DNA from: Lysinibacillus sp. ZYM-1
GTDB taxonomy: Bacteria; Bacillota; Bacilli; Bacillales_A; Planococcaceae
NCBI RefSeq assembly: GCF_001308875.1
Contig: NZ_KQ465114.1
Coordinates: 62,001 to 126,000 of the forward strand
Reading direction: 5' to 3'
Length of the DNA: 64,000 bases
The first letter of the stretch is position 1, and each line of letters opens with the position of its first letter. A program made the translations under genes and the position numbers. Under the pieces are notes generated by a model, which searched no databases, was not told where the DNA came from, and saw only the letters and a program-made list of their open reading frames with translations. Shown here piece after piece: positions 37,288 through 46,550 of the stretch.

Positions 37288-37360
37288 GTAATCATCTCCG
37301 CTATCATTTGAAATGGTCTTCTTTCAACATCTATACTTTTAACGTTATCTTATTAGAACA

Positions 37361-38146
37361 CTAGGAAGAATGAAGTTTACTGGAAGCTACAATCGTTGTA
37401 CCAATCAATGTCTCTCCTACTATTTGCACAGAAGGTATACCTGCATATAAACAATTGATAGCCCCTTGTACTTTCGGAATCATTCCCCCGTATATATGCC
37501 CTTGTTCTGTCCATTGATTAATAAGAGATGGTGTTGCCATTGTTTGATATTCATCTTGAATTCGAATACCACTCACATCTGTTACGAGTAATAAGCTATC
37601 TGCCCCTAAAGCTAATGCCATTTCACTTGCTACTGTATCACCGTTAATATTTAAAGCCTGACCTGCTTCACTTGCTCCGACACAAGCAATAACAGGTACA
37701 ACACCTATTTTCAATAAAGCCTCGAGTAATGGTGTATTGATGGCCTTTACTGCTCCAACAAAACCATAAATCTCTTTATCTAAATAATCTCCGACCATCA
37801 ACTGACCATCAAAGCCATTTAGCCCAATGGCGGGGATACCAGCACTTGCTAATTCGTGAACTAAAGCAGGATTCACTTGCCCAATTAATGTTGATTGTAC
37901 AACCTCCATAGCTGCTTCATTTGTAATGCGTATACCATTTAATGTATGTGTTTCTATTCCTTGAGCAGCTAATGCACGATTAATAGCTGGACCACCGCCA
38001 TGAGTAATAATAAGCTCTGCACCACTTTCTTGAAACTTTTTAAAATTATCAAAAAAAGCTTCATTTAAACCTTCCAGTGTACTGCCCCCAAGCTTTATCA
38101 CTATCCGTTTATGAGCGGTATGATGCATTGATTTGTACGTAGTCAT
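37361..38146 (-). CDS. argB: Acetylglutamate kinase ArgB
   Basis: Phosphorylates N-acetylglutamate, the second step of arginine synthesis. The 261-residue amino-acid-kinase-fold protein has RIVIKLGGSTLEGL (~residue 14), LIITHGGGPAINRAL (~46) and the ATP-site VPVIACVGASEAGQALNINGDTVAS (~150-175), then GGMIPKVQGAI (~222). The start overlaps argJ by 38 nt; ATG codons at 38146 and 38128 are both possible and neither has a strong ribosome site, so translational coupling to argJ is likely. B. subtilis ArgB is 258 aa. Confidence 0.92.
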   Translation of the reverse strand: MTTYKSMHHTAHKRIVIKLGGSTLEGLNEAFFDNFKKFQESGAELIITHGGGPAINRALAAQGIETHTLNGIRITNEAAMEVVQSTLIGQVNPALVHELASAGIPAIGLNGFDGQLMVGDYLDKEIYGFVGAVKAINTPLLEALLKIGVVPVIACVGASEAGQALNINGDTVASEMALALGADSLLLVTDVSGIRIQDEYQTMATPSLINQWTEQGHIYGGMIPKVQGAINCLYAGIPSVQIVGETLIGTTIVASSKLHSS

Positions 38147-39341
38147 ACGTTAAGTCACATCCCCAGGCATGCCCCTTACCCTCACCCATACCAAGAGACA
38201 CATAGATTTTTACTTCATGCATTTTTAAAATTTGAATTAATTCATCCTCTGAAAAAGGAATTGGTTCTCCATTTTCCACCATCGTAGCGCCACCAATTTG
38301 AATAGTAATTTTATCTGGATCTACAGTGGCACCACTATACCCTACAGCCGCAATAATTCGTCCCCAGTTCGCATCACAGCCAAATACTGCAGTCTTCACA
38401 AGTGGTGAACCCACTACTGTTTTAGCAATTTTACGTGCCTCCTCGTCCGAAATGGCACCTTCAACTTCAACCTCAATAAGCTTCGTTGCGCCCTCTCCAT
38501 CTTTCGCAATCATTTTCGCTAAGTCTTCTGCTACTGTTTTCAATGTGTGATAAAAATTAGACCAATCTGGATGCTCAGGCGTTAAAGAATTATTTCCTGC
38601 GAAACCATTCGCCAATACAACAACTGTGTCGTTTGTTGAAGTATCCCCATCTACTGTAATGGCATTAAACGTGAGATTGGTAATTTCGGATAATGCACTT
38701 TGTAATACATCAGATTCTATATGGGCATCTGTCGTAATAAAGCCCAACATTGTTGCCATATTTGGTTCAATCATGCCTGAACCCTTCGCAACACCAGCGA
38801 TAATGATTTCCTTACCATCTACCGTTGTACTATAGCTTGTGTTTTTCATAACTGTATCTGTTGTTAAAATCGCCTGTGCAAAGTCGATGGCACTTTCTAA
38901 ATTGTCCTTTGGCTCTAGCTGTTGAATACCATTGACTATTGGCTCTAATTTCATCATTTCACCGATGACACCCGTTGAACAAACTCCCACCAAATTAGGC
39001 GCAATCCCCAATTTTTCAGCCGCCAATGCCTGCATTGTTTGTGCATCCTTGACACCTTGCTTTCCTGTGCACGCATTTGCATTGCCCGAATTCACGATCA
39101 TCGCCTGCATTTTTTTTGTTGTGTAAACAACTTCCTTTGTTACTTTTAATGGCGCCGCTTGAACAGAATTTGTTGTAAAAACACCAGCAACACTTGCCGG
39201 TACCTCACTTACTAAAAGTGCTAAATCTTTCTTCTTATGTTTTAAACCGCAGTGTAACCCCGCAGCCTTAAAGCCTTTTGGTGAAACGATATTTTTACTT
39301 GATAATTTTTTCATTACATTTGTTGAAGTAGTAACTGTCAT
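38109..39341 (-). CDS. argJ: Ornithine acetyltransferase / N-acetylglutamate synthase ArgJ
   Basis: Recycles the acetyl group from acetylornithine to glutamate; in Bacillus it also acetylates glutamate with acetyl-CoA. The 410-residue precursor self-cleaves before the threonine in MATMLGFITTDA (~residue 198), giving alpha and beta chains; KGSGMIEPN precedes it. An N-terminal FKAAGLHCGLKHKKKDLAL block and C-terminal GCDANWGRIIAAVGYSG are typical. The ATG has AAGGAGGAATTATAG upstream. Cyclic acetyl recycling fits the absence of argA and argE here. Confidence 0.95.
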   Translation of the reverse strand: MTVTTSTNVMKKLSSKNIVSPKGFKAAGLHCGLKHKKKDLALLVSEVPASVAGVFTTNSVQAAPLKVTKEVVYTTKKMQAMIVNSGNANACTGKQGVKDAQTMQALAAEKLGIAPNLVGVCSTGVIGEMMKLEPIVNGIQQLEPKDNLESAIDFAQAILTTDTVMKNTSYSTTVDGKEIIIAGVAKGSGMIEPNMATMLGFITTDAHIESDVLQSALSEITNLTFNAITVDGDTSTNDTVVVLANGFAGNNSLTPEHPDWSNFYHTLKTVAEDLAKMIAKDGEGATKLIEVEVEGAISDEEARKIAKTVVGSPLVKTAVFGCDANWGRIIAAVGYSGATVDPDKITIQIGGATMVENGEPIPFSEDELIQILKMHEVKIYVSLGMGEGKGHAWGCDLTYDYVQINASYRS

Positions 39342-39386
39342 CTATAATTCCTCCTTATTTATTTATCAAACAGCACAGGTGAGCTA

Positions 39387-40430
39387 TTAAATAAAGAACG
39401 GTACGACATCAAGTCCTGTCGTTTGTGGTAAGTCAAATTGCACATTCATATTTTGGATAGCTTGCCCTGCAGCTCCTTTGACTAGATTGTCAATCACACT
39501 AACAATCGTGGCACGATTTGTACGAGAATCTACTTTTACCAAAATATCGCAATAATTGGATCCCTTGACACGATTTGTCCCTAAGCTAGTAGCATCGGTA
39601 ACTATTCGAACAAATGGATGTTTTTCATAGGCCTCCTGTAAGCAAGCAACTAACTGTGCCTCTGTTACACCTGACATTACAGGGGCATAGGATGTCGCTA
39701 AAATCCCTCGTGTCATTGGTACTAAATGGGTGTTGAAAGTGATGTTTGTATCTACATGAGCAAACATGGATAAAGCCTGTTCTATTTCGGGTATATGTTG
39801 ATGTGTATTTACTTTATAGATAGAGAAGTTCTCATTCGTCTCACTGAAATGAGTCGTTTGTGATGGCTTATTGCCAGCTCCTGAAATGCCACTTTTAGCA
39901 TCAATCACTAAAAAGCTCGGATCAATTAATCTCTCTTTAATTAGTGGCAGTAACGATAATAAAACTGCCGTTGGGTAACAACCTGGATTAGCAATAAGTG
40001 TGCCTTGCCGTATATGCTCTGAGTTCCATTCAGTTAAACCATAAACACTTTGCTGAACAATATTGAATGGTGCTGCTTTTTTGCCATACCATTCTTCATA
40101 GCTTGCTAGGTTTTTTAACCGGAAATCACCAGATAGATCTATTAATTTTGGCCCCTTACCAACCAATGATGGTAATAGCTTACTTGTTACGCCAGAAGGT
40201 GTACTAGTAAAAACTACATCGAATTTTTCTAAAGTATCTTCCTCTATTTTTTGTAACGGCCTATCAACAATCGTAATAAGATGACCAAACTTTGAAGAAA
40301 AAAGAACCCCTTCCTCTGAGGAAGTAAATAATACTAGCTGATCTACAGCCGGATGATTATGTAAAAACCGAATAAGCTCTAACCCACCATAACCTGTTGC
40401 TCCAACAATTCCTACTTTCAATGCACTCAC
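39387..40430 (-). CDS. argC: N-acetyl-gamma-glutamyl-phosphate reductase ArgC
   Basis: NADPH-dependent reduction of acetylglutamyl phosphate to the semialdehyde. The 347-residue protein opens VGIVGATGYGGLELIRFL (NADP-binding), with the catalytic cysteine in LIANPGCYPTAVLLSL (~residue 150), SGISGAGNKPSQTTHF (~182) and HQHIPEIEQAL (~213, catalytic His). It is the first gene of argC-J-B-D and sits behind a near-consensus promoter overlapped by an ARG-box-like sequence. Confidence 0.95.
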   Translation of the reverse strand: MSALKVGIVGATGYGGLELIRFLHNHPAVDQLVLFTSSEEGVLFSSKFGHLITIVDRPLQKIEEDTLEKFDVVFTSTPSGVTSKLLPSLVGKGPKLIDLSGDFRLKNLASYEEWYGKKAAPFNIVQQSVYGLTEWNSEHIRQGTLIANPGCYPTAVLLSLLPLIKERLIDPSFLVIDAKSGISGAGNKPSQTTHFSETNENFSIYKVNTHQHIPEIEQALSMFAHVDTNITFNTHLVPMTRGILATSYAPVMSGVTEAQLVACLQEAYEKHPFVRIVTDATSLGTNRVKGSNYCDILVKVDSRTNRATIVSVIDNLVKGAAGQAIQNMNVQFDLPQTTGLDVVPFFI

Positions 40431-40450
40431 CTCTAAAATAAGTTAAAAAT

Positions 40451-40497
40451 AGTATACGTCTGCATAAATATTAAGTCAACTGAATTTTTATTTAATG
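40451..40497 (-). promoter_or_regulatory. arg operon promoter with ArgR/AhrC box
   Basis: Minus strand TTGACT (40474-40479), 17-bp spacer, TATACT (40451-40456). Just upstream and touching the -35 is CATTAAATAAAAATTCAG, very like the Bacillus ARG box CATGAATAAAAATTCA; a weaker box CTTAATATTTATGCA lies in the spacer. Arginine-dependent repression by ArgR/AhrC is inferred. Confidence 0.75.
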
Positions 40498-40566
40498 CTA
40501 TATTTTTTTCATACATAGTATATGTCCTTTAAAACACCTCTTCAGCATTGTAAAATCAGAAAAAAG

Positions 40567-40607
40567 AAGGCAAGAATCCTTTCGTTGACCGAATGAATCC
40601 TTGCCTT
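40567..40607 (-). terminator. Terminator of acsA
   Basis: Hairpin AAGGCAAG...CTTGCCTT with a T-run on the minus strand, downstream of the acsA stop. Confidence 0.75.
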
Positions 40608-40658
40608 CCTTTTATGCATATGTTGTATAAATATCAATTGATGTCATTCACTATTCGA

Positions 40659-42386
40659 TCAGTCTTCCATCGTTGATAAGTCACCCGCTGGTAAATTTAG
40701 CTCCCAGGCCTTCAACACACGACGCATGATCTTACCACTGCGTGTTTTAGGCAGTTTTTCCTTAAATTCAATTTCACGTGGTGCTGCATGAGCCGATAAA
40801 CCTTTCTTGACAAAATCTCTTATCTCTTCAATCAATGTATCAGAAGGTTCAACGCCTTCTCGTAAAGATACAAAGGCTTTTATGATTTCTCCTCGTACCG
40901 GGTCTGGCTTCCCAATGACTCCTGCTTCAATAATATCAGGGTGCTCCAATAACTTGCTTTCCACTTCGAATGGCCCTACACGCTCACCAGCTGTCATAAT
41001 GACATCATCCACTCGGCCTTGGAACCAGAAGTAACCGTCATCGTCCATATAAGCAGAATCTCCAGATACATACCATTCCCCTTTTAAGAAATAAGATTCA
41101 TAGCGCTCAGGATTTCCCCAAATTTGACGCATCATGGCTGGCCAACCCCGTTGTATAGCTAGATTTCCCATCGTAAATGGAGGTACTTCGTTGCCAGAAT
41201 CATCCACAATCGTCGCGTGAATACCAGGAAGAGGTTTTCCCATAGATCCTGGCTTAATATCCATCGAAGGATAGTTACAAATCATGTGAGCTCCTGTTTC
41301 TGTCATCCACCATGTATCATGAATACGATGACCTAATTCTTCCACTCCCCAGCGAATAACTTCAGGGTTTAATGGTTCTCCGACAGATAGCACATGTCGT
41401 AAAGAAGATAAATCATAGCTTTCAAGCAAGCCACTACCTGCCCCCATTAGCATACGGAACGCTGTTGGTGCACTATACCAAACAGTTACACTATAATCCT
41501 CAATGGCTTGATACCATGCTTGCGGAGAGAATCTACCACCAACAATCACCATTGTCACGCCATTTAACCACGGTCCAAAAATACCATAAGCTGTTCCTGT
41601 CACCCATCCCGGATCAGCAGTACACCAATAAATATCATCCTCGCGTAAATCCAGAACCCATTGAGTAGATTGGTATTGTTGAAGCATTGCATTATGAACA
41701 TGTAGTACTCCTTTTGGAGCACCTGTTGATCCAGAGGTATAATGAAGTATCATTCCATCTTCTCGATCTACCCATTCTATATCAAACTGAGCTGAAGCCT
41801 CTTTTAATCGTTGATTAAAGTCTAAAATTTGAGACGTTTCCTCAATTTCTTCACCTACTAAAAAAACATGCTCTAAATTAGGTAATTTGGCTAAAGGCAC
41901 TCGTTCAAGTAACGCTGGTGTAGTAACTAATACTTTCGCCTCACTATCTGCCAATCGATCATACACAGCCCCTTCCATAAACGCTTCAAACAATGGTCCA
42001 ACAATAACACCCATTTTCAACGCACCTAATAATGAAAAATAAAGCTCAGGAGAACGTGGCATAAAAATAAATAATCGATCACCTTTTTGTAGATTAGTAG
42101 CCGTTTTAAAAACGTTGGCTGCCTTATTTGTTAACCTTTTCATTTCATTAAATGAATACGCCTCTTTACGTTTACCATCATTAAAATAAAGAGCAACTTT
42201 ATTTTTACGATGCGTTTCTGTATGGCGATCAATTACCTCATACGCCATATTCACTAAACCTGTTTCATACCAGCTAAATGCTTTTTCCGTATCAGCCCAA
42301 TTATGAGACTTTGACACTTCCTCATAATTCGTTAAATGGTGCTGACCAGGTAAAGCCGTTAACTTCTCCTTCATTTTCATCCCCAT
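40659..42386 (-). CDS. acsA: Acetyl-CoA synthetase AcsA
   Basis: Converts acetate, ATP and CoA to acetyl-CoA. The 575-residue AMP-forming ligase has LHYTSGSTGAPKGVLHVHN (~residue 210), WWMTETGAH (~355), SGDSAYMDDDGYFWFQGRVDDVI (~455) and C-terminal KTRSGKIMRR, where Lys552 corresponds to the lysine acetylated by AcuA. Length matches B. subtilis AcsA (572 aa). The ATG follows AAAGGGGTAGTTTC. It is divergent from acuABC, as in B. subtilis, so synthase and its acetylation switch are encoded together. Confidence 0.96.
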   Translation of the reverse strand: MGMKMKEKLTALPGQHHLTNYEEVSKSHNWADTEKAFSWYETGLVNMAYEVIDRHTETHRKNKVALYFNDGKRKEAYSFNEMKRLTNKAANVFKTATNLQKGDRLFIFMPRSPELYFSLLGALKMGVIVGPLFEAFMEGAVYDRLADSEAKVLVTTPALLERVPLAKLPNLEHVFLVGEEIEETSQILDFNQRLKEASAQFDIEWVDREDGMILHYTSGSTGAPKGVLHVHNAMLQQYQSTQWVLDLREDDIYWCTADPGWVTGTAYGIFGPWLNGVTMVIVGGRFSPQAWYQAIEDYSVTVWYSAPTAFRMLMGAGSGLLESYDLSSLRHVLSVGEPLNPEVIRWGVEELGHRIHDTWWMTETGAHMICNYPSMDIKPGSMGKPLPGIHATIVDDSGNEVPPFTMGNLAIQRGWPAMMRQIWGNPERYESYFLKGEWYVSGDSAYMDDDGYFWFQGRVDDVIMTAGERVGPFEVESKLLEHPDIIEAGVIGKPDPVRGEIIKAFVSLREGVEPSDTLIEEIRDFVKKGLSAHAAPREIEFKEKLPKTRSGKIMRRVLKAWELNLPAGDLSTMED

Positions 42387-42497
42387 GAAACTACCCCTTT
42401 CTTTGCTTTTGCTTCAGACTACTAATTTGTTACTTTCAACAATCCCCTCTGCTGAAATATTAGATTTCCCCTCTAAGCAATTTCATTATGCAGCCTT

Positions 42498-42570
42498 TGT
42501 TATATAACAGTTTACTACGTTTATAACGTTATAATTCTTATTTACACTACTTTTATCTGTTAAATAACAG
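42498..42570. promoter_or_regulatory. acsA-acuA intergenic palindromes (candidate operators and cre)
   Basis: Three perfect dyads in the 331-bp divergent spacer. TGTTATATAACA (42498-42509) and CTGTTAAATAACAG (42557-42570) share TGTTA-2-TAACA and have centres exactly 60 bp apart. Between them TTATAACGTTATAA (42521-42534) has the AACGTT core of a CcpA cre site, with two symmetric mismatches to the consensus. In B. subtilis CcpA regulates acsA and acuABC; the protein binding the TGTTA dyads is unknown. Confidence 0.55.
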
Positions 42571-42717
42571 AAGCAATATAATTATATTTTACACGATTTC
42601 GAATAGATTGTCTTAATATTTTTATTTTTCTAAAAATACAGGTATATTTTGCAAAAATAAGCGTTTTTACGCAAGAAATCAGCTATAATGGAATTATTAA
42701 ACTCAGGTGGTGTCATT

Positions 42718-43350
42718 ATGGAACATAAAAAAACTTTTTTTTCTGCCAAAAAGGAAACTAAGCATGGGACTGTGTATGTGGAAGGACCTGTTCCTCCAGA
42801 AAAATTAGCTACATATTCTTTCCATGAAGGCTTGGTTGCCTTTAGACCTCCAAAACAGCAACAACAAGCCATTATAGAAATTGCAGGGCTTCCAGAAGGG
42901 CGTATTGTTATTATTCGAAATGAGGATATTGTCGTAGGTTATGTTACCTATCTTTATCCTGATCCACTTGAACGATGGGCAGAGGACCGAATTGATGACA
43001 TGATTGAATTAGGCGCTATTGAAGTCATTCCCGACTACCGTGGGACCGGTGCAGGAAAGGCATTGCTTGCCGTTTCATTTATGGGAGATGAAATGGAAGA
43101 TTATCTGGTGATTACTACCGAATATTATTGGCATTGGGATTTAAAGGGGACTGGCTTAAATGTATGGGACTATCGCAAAATGATGGAGAAAATGATGAGC
43201 TCTGTCGGGTTCGAATATTTCGCTACGGATGATCCTGAAATTACATCACACCCAGCAAATTGTCTAATGGCGCGCGAGGGCAAACGTGTTCCTCCTGAGA
43301 CAATTGAAAGATTTGATAGGCTTCGTTTTAGAAATCGTTTCATGTATTAA
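42718..43350 (+). CDS. acuA: Protein acetyltransferase AcuA
   Basis: GNAT enzyme that acetylates and inactivates AcsA. The 210-residue protein matches the B. subtilis AcuA length. It has HEGLVAFRPPKQQQQA near residue 37, the motif-A acetyl-CoA loop AIEVIPDYRGTGAGKALL (~residues 100-117), and ITTEYYWHWDLKGTG (~140). The C-terminus ERFDRLRFRNRFMY is conserved. I start at ATG 42718 after CAGGTGGTGTCATT; an in-frame codon at 42688 lacks a site. First gene of acuABC. Confidence 0.95.
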   Translation: MEHKKTFFSAKKETKHGTVYVEGPVPPEKLATYSFHEGLVAFRPPKQQQQAIIEIAGLPEGRIVIIRNEDIVVGYVTYLYPDPLERWAEDRIDDMIELGAIEVIPDYRGTGAGKALLAVSFMGDEMEDYLVITTEYYWHWDLKGTGLNVWDYRKMMEKMMSSVGFEYFATDDPEITSHPANCLMAREGKRVPPETIERFDRLRFRNRFMY

Positions 43351-43374
43351 AACCAAAACAAAGGGGATGCATAT

Positions 43375-44022
43375 ATGATCGTAGAAGAAATTATGAATGA
43401 TAAGCCTTACACATTAGCTCCTACCAATACAGTGTTGGAAGCGCTAAAGCTAATGCGTGAAAAAAAGGTTCGCCATTTACCAGTTGTAGATGAGGAACGT
43501 CACGTTCTAGGAGTGATAACAGAACGGGATATTAAAGAAGTCTTGCCTTCCTCTTTACAAGATGAACCTAATTCTCCTGTTTTTCATGCAAAAGTGGAAG
43601 AAATAATGGTGAAGGACCCGCTTGTTGGTCATCCACTCGATTTCGTCGAAGAGGTTGCTCTTACCTTTTATGAATCTAAAGTAGGTTGTTTACCTATTGT
43701 ATCTGGAGGGAAATTAGTAGGGATTGTTACCACAACGGATTTACTCTATACATATATAGAGCTGACCGGTGCTACGGAGCCTGGCTCAAAAATCGAAATT
43801 CGAGTAGCTGACACACCAGGTGTTTTATTTGAAATAACAAAGATATTTCATCATCATCATGCCAATGTCCAAAGCGTCTTAGTTTATCCCGACTCTGAAA
43901 ATACACACAATAAAATTTTAAGTGTCCGAGTAAAAACACTGAATCCTTTAGCCATGATTGAAGATCTTCGCAAAGAGGGTTTTGATGTACTATGGCCGAA
44001 TTTACCAGGTGTTTCATTATAA
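43375..44022 (+). CDS. acuB: CBS-ACT protein AcuB
   Basis: A 215-residue protein of the acetoin-utilisation operon with unproven function. It has two CBS repeats (MNDKPYTLAPTNTVLEALKLM..., residues ~7-60; VKDPLVGHPLDFVEEVALTFY..., ~78-125) and a C-terminal ACT domain (KIEIRVADTPGVLFEITKIF, ~139-158, with HHHH following). Small-molecule sensing is expected. It lies 24 bp after acuA and its stop overlaps the acuC start. Confidence 0.93.
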   Translation: MIVEEIMNDKPYTLAPTNTVLEALKLMREKKVRHLPVVDEERHVLGVITERDIKEVLPSSLQDEPNSPVFHAKVEEIMVKDPLVGHPLDFVEEVALTFYESKVGCLPIVSGGKLVGIVTTTDLLYTYIELTGATEPGSKIEIRVADTPGVLFEITKIFHHHHANVQSVLVYPDSENTHNKILSVRVKTLNPLAMIEDLRKEGFDVLWPNLPGVSL

Positions 44023-45182
44023 TGAAAAAGGCCGTATTCGTTTACTCGCCAGAACAACTCGGATATAAATTTTCAAACACACATCCTTTCAATCATAAAC
44101 GCTTGACGCTAACTATGGATTTACTAAAAAATATTGATGCTCTCGATGATGTAGATATTATTCCAGCACGTGTTGCAACAGAAGAAGAGTTACTGCTTGC
44201 CCATGATCCTAAGTATATTGATATCGTGAAAAGGGCAGGTCATGGTGAATTATCGGTAGCCCAATGTGAAAGCTATGGTATCGGCACAGAAGACACACCC
44301 ATTTTTGAAAATATGCATGAAGCAAGTGCCCAACTAGTCGGCGGGACGTTAACAGCTGTGGATTATGTAATGGAAGGTAAGGCCGAGCACGCCCTCAACC
44401 TTGGAGGAGGGCTACACCACGGTTTTCGTGGTCGCGCATCAGGATTTTGTATATACAATGATAGTACAGTTGCTATTCGTTACTTGCAGGAAAGATATAA
44501 TGCCCGTGTACTTTATGTCGATACAGATGCACATCATGGAGATGGTGTACAATGGAGCTTTTATGAAGATCCAAATGTTTGTACATTGTCCATTCATGAA
44601 ACAGGTCGCTATCTTTTCCCTGGAACAGGAAATATTACTGAACGAGGGAATGGGCAAGGTTACGGTACCTCCTTTAATTTCCCTATGGATGCCTTTACAG
44701 AGGATGAAAGTTTCCTAGAGATCTATGAACAGTCAATGCGAGAGGTCTTCGAATATTTCAAGCCAGATGTTGTCTTAACACAAAATGGTGCTGATGCTCA
44801 TTATTTTGACCCATTGACACACTTACATGGCACTATGAATATATATCGCGAAATTCCAAAACTTGCACACCGATTAGCCCATGAATATTGTGATGGTAAG
44901 TGGATTGCGGTAGGTGGTGGTGGCTATGATATATGGCGAGTAGTTCCTCGCGCTTGGTCCATGCTATGGTTAGAAATGACTGATCAAGCAGTACCAACAG
45001 GGCCTCTCCCACAAGCATGGCTTGACCGTTGGCAATCAGAAGCGCCTGTTCCTTTTATTCCAACTTGGGAGGACCCGAATCCTTTATATGAGCCCATTCC
45101 ACGTAAGGCCGAAATAGAAGAAAAAAATGGTCAAATGTTAGCAAAAGCGCTACATATTATTCGAAATGAAAAACGGGATTAA
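44022..45182 (+). CDS. acuC: Acetoin utilization deacetylase AcuC
   Basis: Class I/II histone-deacetylase-like zinc enzyme that removes acetyl groups from AcsA. The 386-residue protein has LNLGGGLHHGFRGRASGFCIYND (~residues 125-145), the metal-binding DTDAHHGDGVQ (~168), TQNGADAHYFDPLTHLHG (~247) and AVGGGGYD (~292). It starts MKKAVFVYS at the ATG sharing its A with the acuB stop (TAATG), so they are coupled; an in-frame codon 30 bp earlier lies within acuB. Length equals B. subtilis AcuC (387 aa). Confidence 0.95.
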   Translation: MKKAVFVYSPEQLGYKFSNTHPFNHKRLTLTMDLLKNIDALDDVDIIPARVATEEELLLAHDPKYIDIVKRAGHGELSVAQCESYGIGTEDTPIFENMHEASAQLVGGTLTAVDYVMEGKAEHALNLGGGLHHGFRGRASGFCIYNDSTVAIRYLQERYNARVLYVDTDAHHGDGVQWSFYEDPNVCTLSIHETGRYLFPGTGNITERGNGQGYGTSFNFPMDAFTEDESFLEIYEQSMREVFEYFKPDVVLTQNGADAHYFDPLTHLHGTMNIYREIPKLAHRLAHEYCDGKWIAVGGGGYDIWRVVPRAWSMLWLEMTDQAVPTGPLPQAWLDRWQSEAPVPFIPTWEDPNPLYEPIPRKAEIEEKNGQMLAKALHIIRNEKRD

Positions 45183-45189
45183 CTCTTTG

Positions 45190-45213
45190 CCTCACGATTT
45201 ACGTGAGGTTTTT
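45190..45213 (+). terminator. Terminator of acuABC
   Basis: CCTCAC-GATTTAC-GTGAGG followed by TTTTT, 8 bp after the acuC stop. Confidence 0.8.
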
Positions 45214-45331
45214 CTCATTGGAACGATGACACAGCCCCCCATCCTTCACTTTGATGATTTTATCGTACCCCTTCCCATTGATAAAACTTTGCTATTGTGC
45301 TACCCGCTCCTTTTTAATCTGTTCATTAAAA

Positions 45332-45363
45332 AACACGCAAATCTCCTATAAGATTTACGTGTT
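45332..45363 (-). terminator. Terminator of ccpA
   Basis: AACACG-C-AAATCT / AGATTT-A-CGTGTT stem preceded by A6 on the plus strand, so it ends minus-strand transcripts just past ccpA. Confidence 0.75.
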
Positions 45364-45371
45364 ACCAATCA

Positions 45372-46376
45372 TTATTTACTTTTGACAGATTGTCGATGTT
45401 CAATACGGTGTGGTAAAATTACTGCCTCATCCTCGACAGGCTCCTTACTCATCAATTTAGTGAGTAAGCGCATAGCAACTGCACCAATATCGTAAAGTGG
45501 TAACGCGACACTTGTTAGTTGTGGACGAACCATTCGTGCCAGCTTTGAATTCTCAAAGCTAATCACTTCGATATCCTCTGGAACATTCTTACCAGCGTCC
45601 TGTGCACCATGAATTAAACCAATCGCCAATTCATCACTGCCTGCAAAATAGGCTGTCGGTGAATGTTCAAGCGCAGATAAAATCTCCCAAGCTTCTAAAC
45701 CCATGTCATAGCTAGACTCTTCAGCAGCAATTAATGCTTCATCTATTGGCAAACCAGCATCCTGTAATGCTTTCTTATAGGCTGCTAGCTTGAATTTTCC
45801 GTTAATTGTATACGAAAGTGGGCCAGTCACGAAACCAATGCGTGTGTGGCCGTTTTGAATCAGTAAAGATATCGCTTCATAAGCCGCTTGGAAATAATCA
45901 ATATTTACAGTAGCAATTGTCTGCGATTCATCTACAGAACCCGCAAGTACAATTGGAACTGGTGAATGATCCATTGTTTGTTGCATTTTTTCTGTTACTT
46001 CATCACTCATCATCACAATACCATCTACTTGTTTTCCGAGCATAGTATCAAGTAACTGTAACTCTTTATCTTCATGTTGATCTGAGTTGGCTAAAATAAT
46101 ATTATAACGGTACATTGTAGCTATATCCTCTACACCACGAGCCAGCTCCGCATAAACATTGTTTGCAATATCTGGGATAATCACGCCAACTGTTGTTGTT
46201 TTCTTACTTGCTAAACCTCGCGCTACTGCGTTTGGACGGTATTCTAATCGTTCAATTACTTCTAGTACTTTTTTTCGTGTTGCTGGTTTTACGTTTTGAT
46301 TACCATTGACTACACGAGAGACCGTTGCCATGGAAACATTCGCTTCTCTTGCAACATCATAAATTGTAACAGTCAT
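45372..46376 (-). CDS. ccpA: Catabolite control protein CcpA
   Basis: LacI-family global regulator that binds cre sites with HPr-Ser46-P. The 334-residue protein starts [25 protein letters not shown] (helix-turn-helix), has the hinge [14 protein letters not shown] (~residues 47-60) and the periplasmic-binding-like core ([38 protein letters not shown]). Length equals B. subtilis CcpA (334 aa). The ATG has AAAGGGAGGCACGTACG upstream. It lies between aroA and acuC, the B. subtilis order, and probably controls the adjacent acs/acu genes. Confidence 0.96.
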   Translation of the reverse strand: MTVTIYDVAREANVSMATVSRVVNGNQNVKPATRKKVLEVIERLEYRPNAVARGLASKKTTTVGVIIPDIANNVYAELARGVEDIATMYRYNIILANSDQHEDKELQLLDTMLGKQVDGIVMMSDEVTEKMQQTMDHSPVPIVLAGSVDESQTIATVNIDYFQAAYEAISLLIQNGHTRIGFVTGPLSYTINGKFKLAAYKKALQDAGLPIDEALIAAEESSYDMGLEAWEILSALEHSPTAYFAGSDELAIGLIHGAQDAGKNVPEDIEVISFENSKLARMVRPQLTSVALPLYDIGAVAMRLLTKLMSKEPVEDEAVILPHRIEHRQSVKSK

Positions 46377-46504
46377 CGTACGTGCCTCCCTTTTTTCCTA
46401 TTATAGCCTTATCATACGATAATTTTCATATTATTTTCAAGAAGAACTACGTAAAAACCAAGTACTAATAGTCCTATTCTAGACATTATTTTGTCACGAT
46501 ATAA

Positions 46505-46540
46505 CAAACACCGCCTGCCAAGGTAAGCAAGCGGTGTTTG
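46505..46540 (-). terminator. Terminator of aroA
   Basis: CAAACACCGC...GCGGTGTTTG hairpin between the aroA stop and ccpA. Confidence 0.75.
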
Positions 46541-46550
46541 CTGTTAACAA

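Noticed and set aside
45166..45351. 61-codon frame after acuC
   Set aside because: It covers the acuC terminator and most of the ccpA terminator, has no ribosome site, and resembles no known protein.
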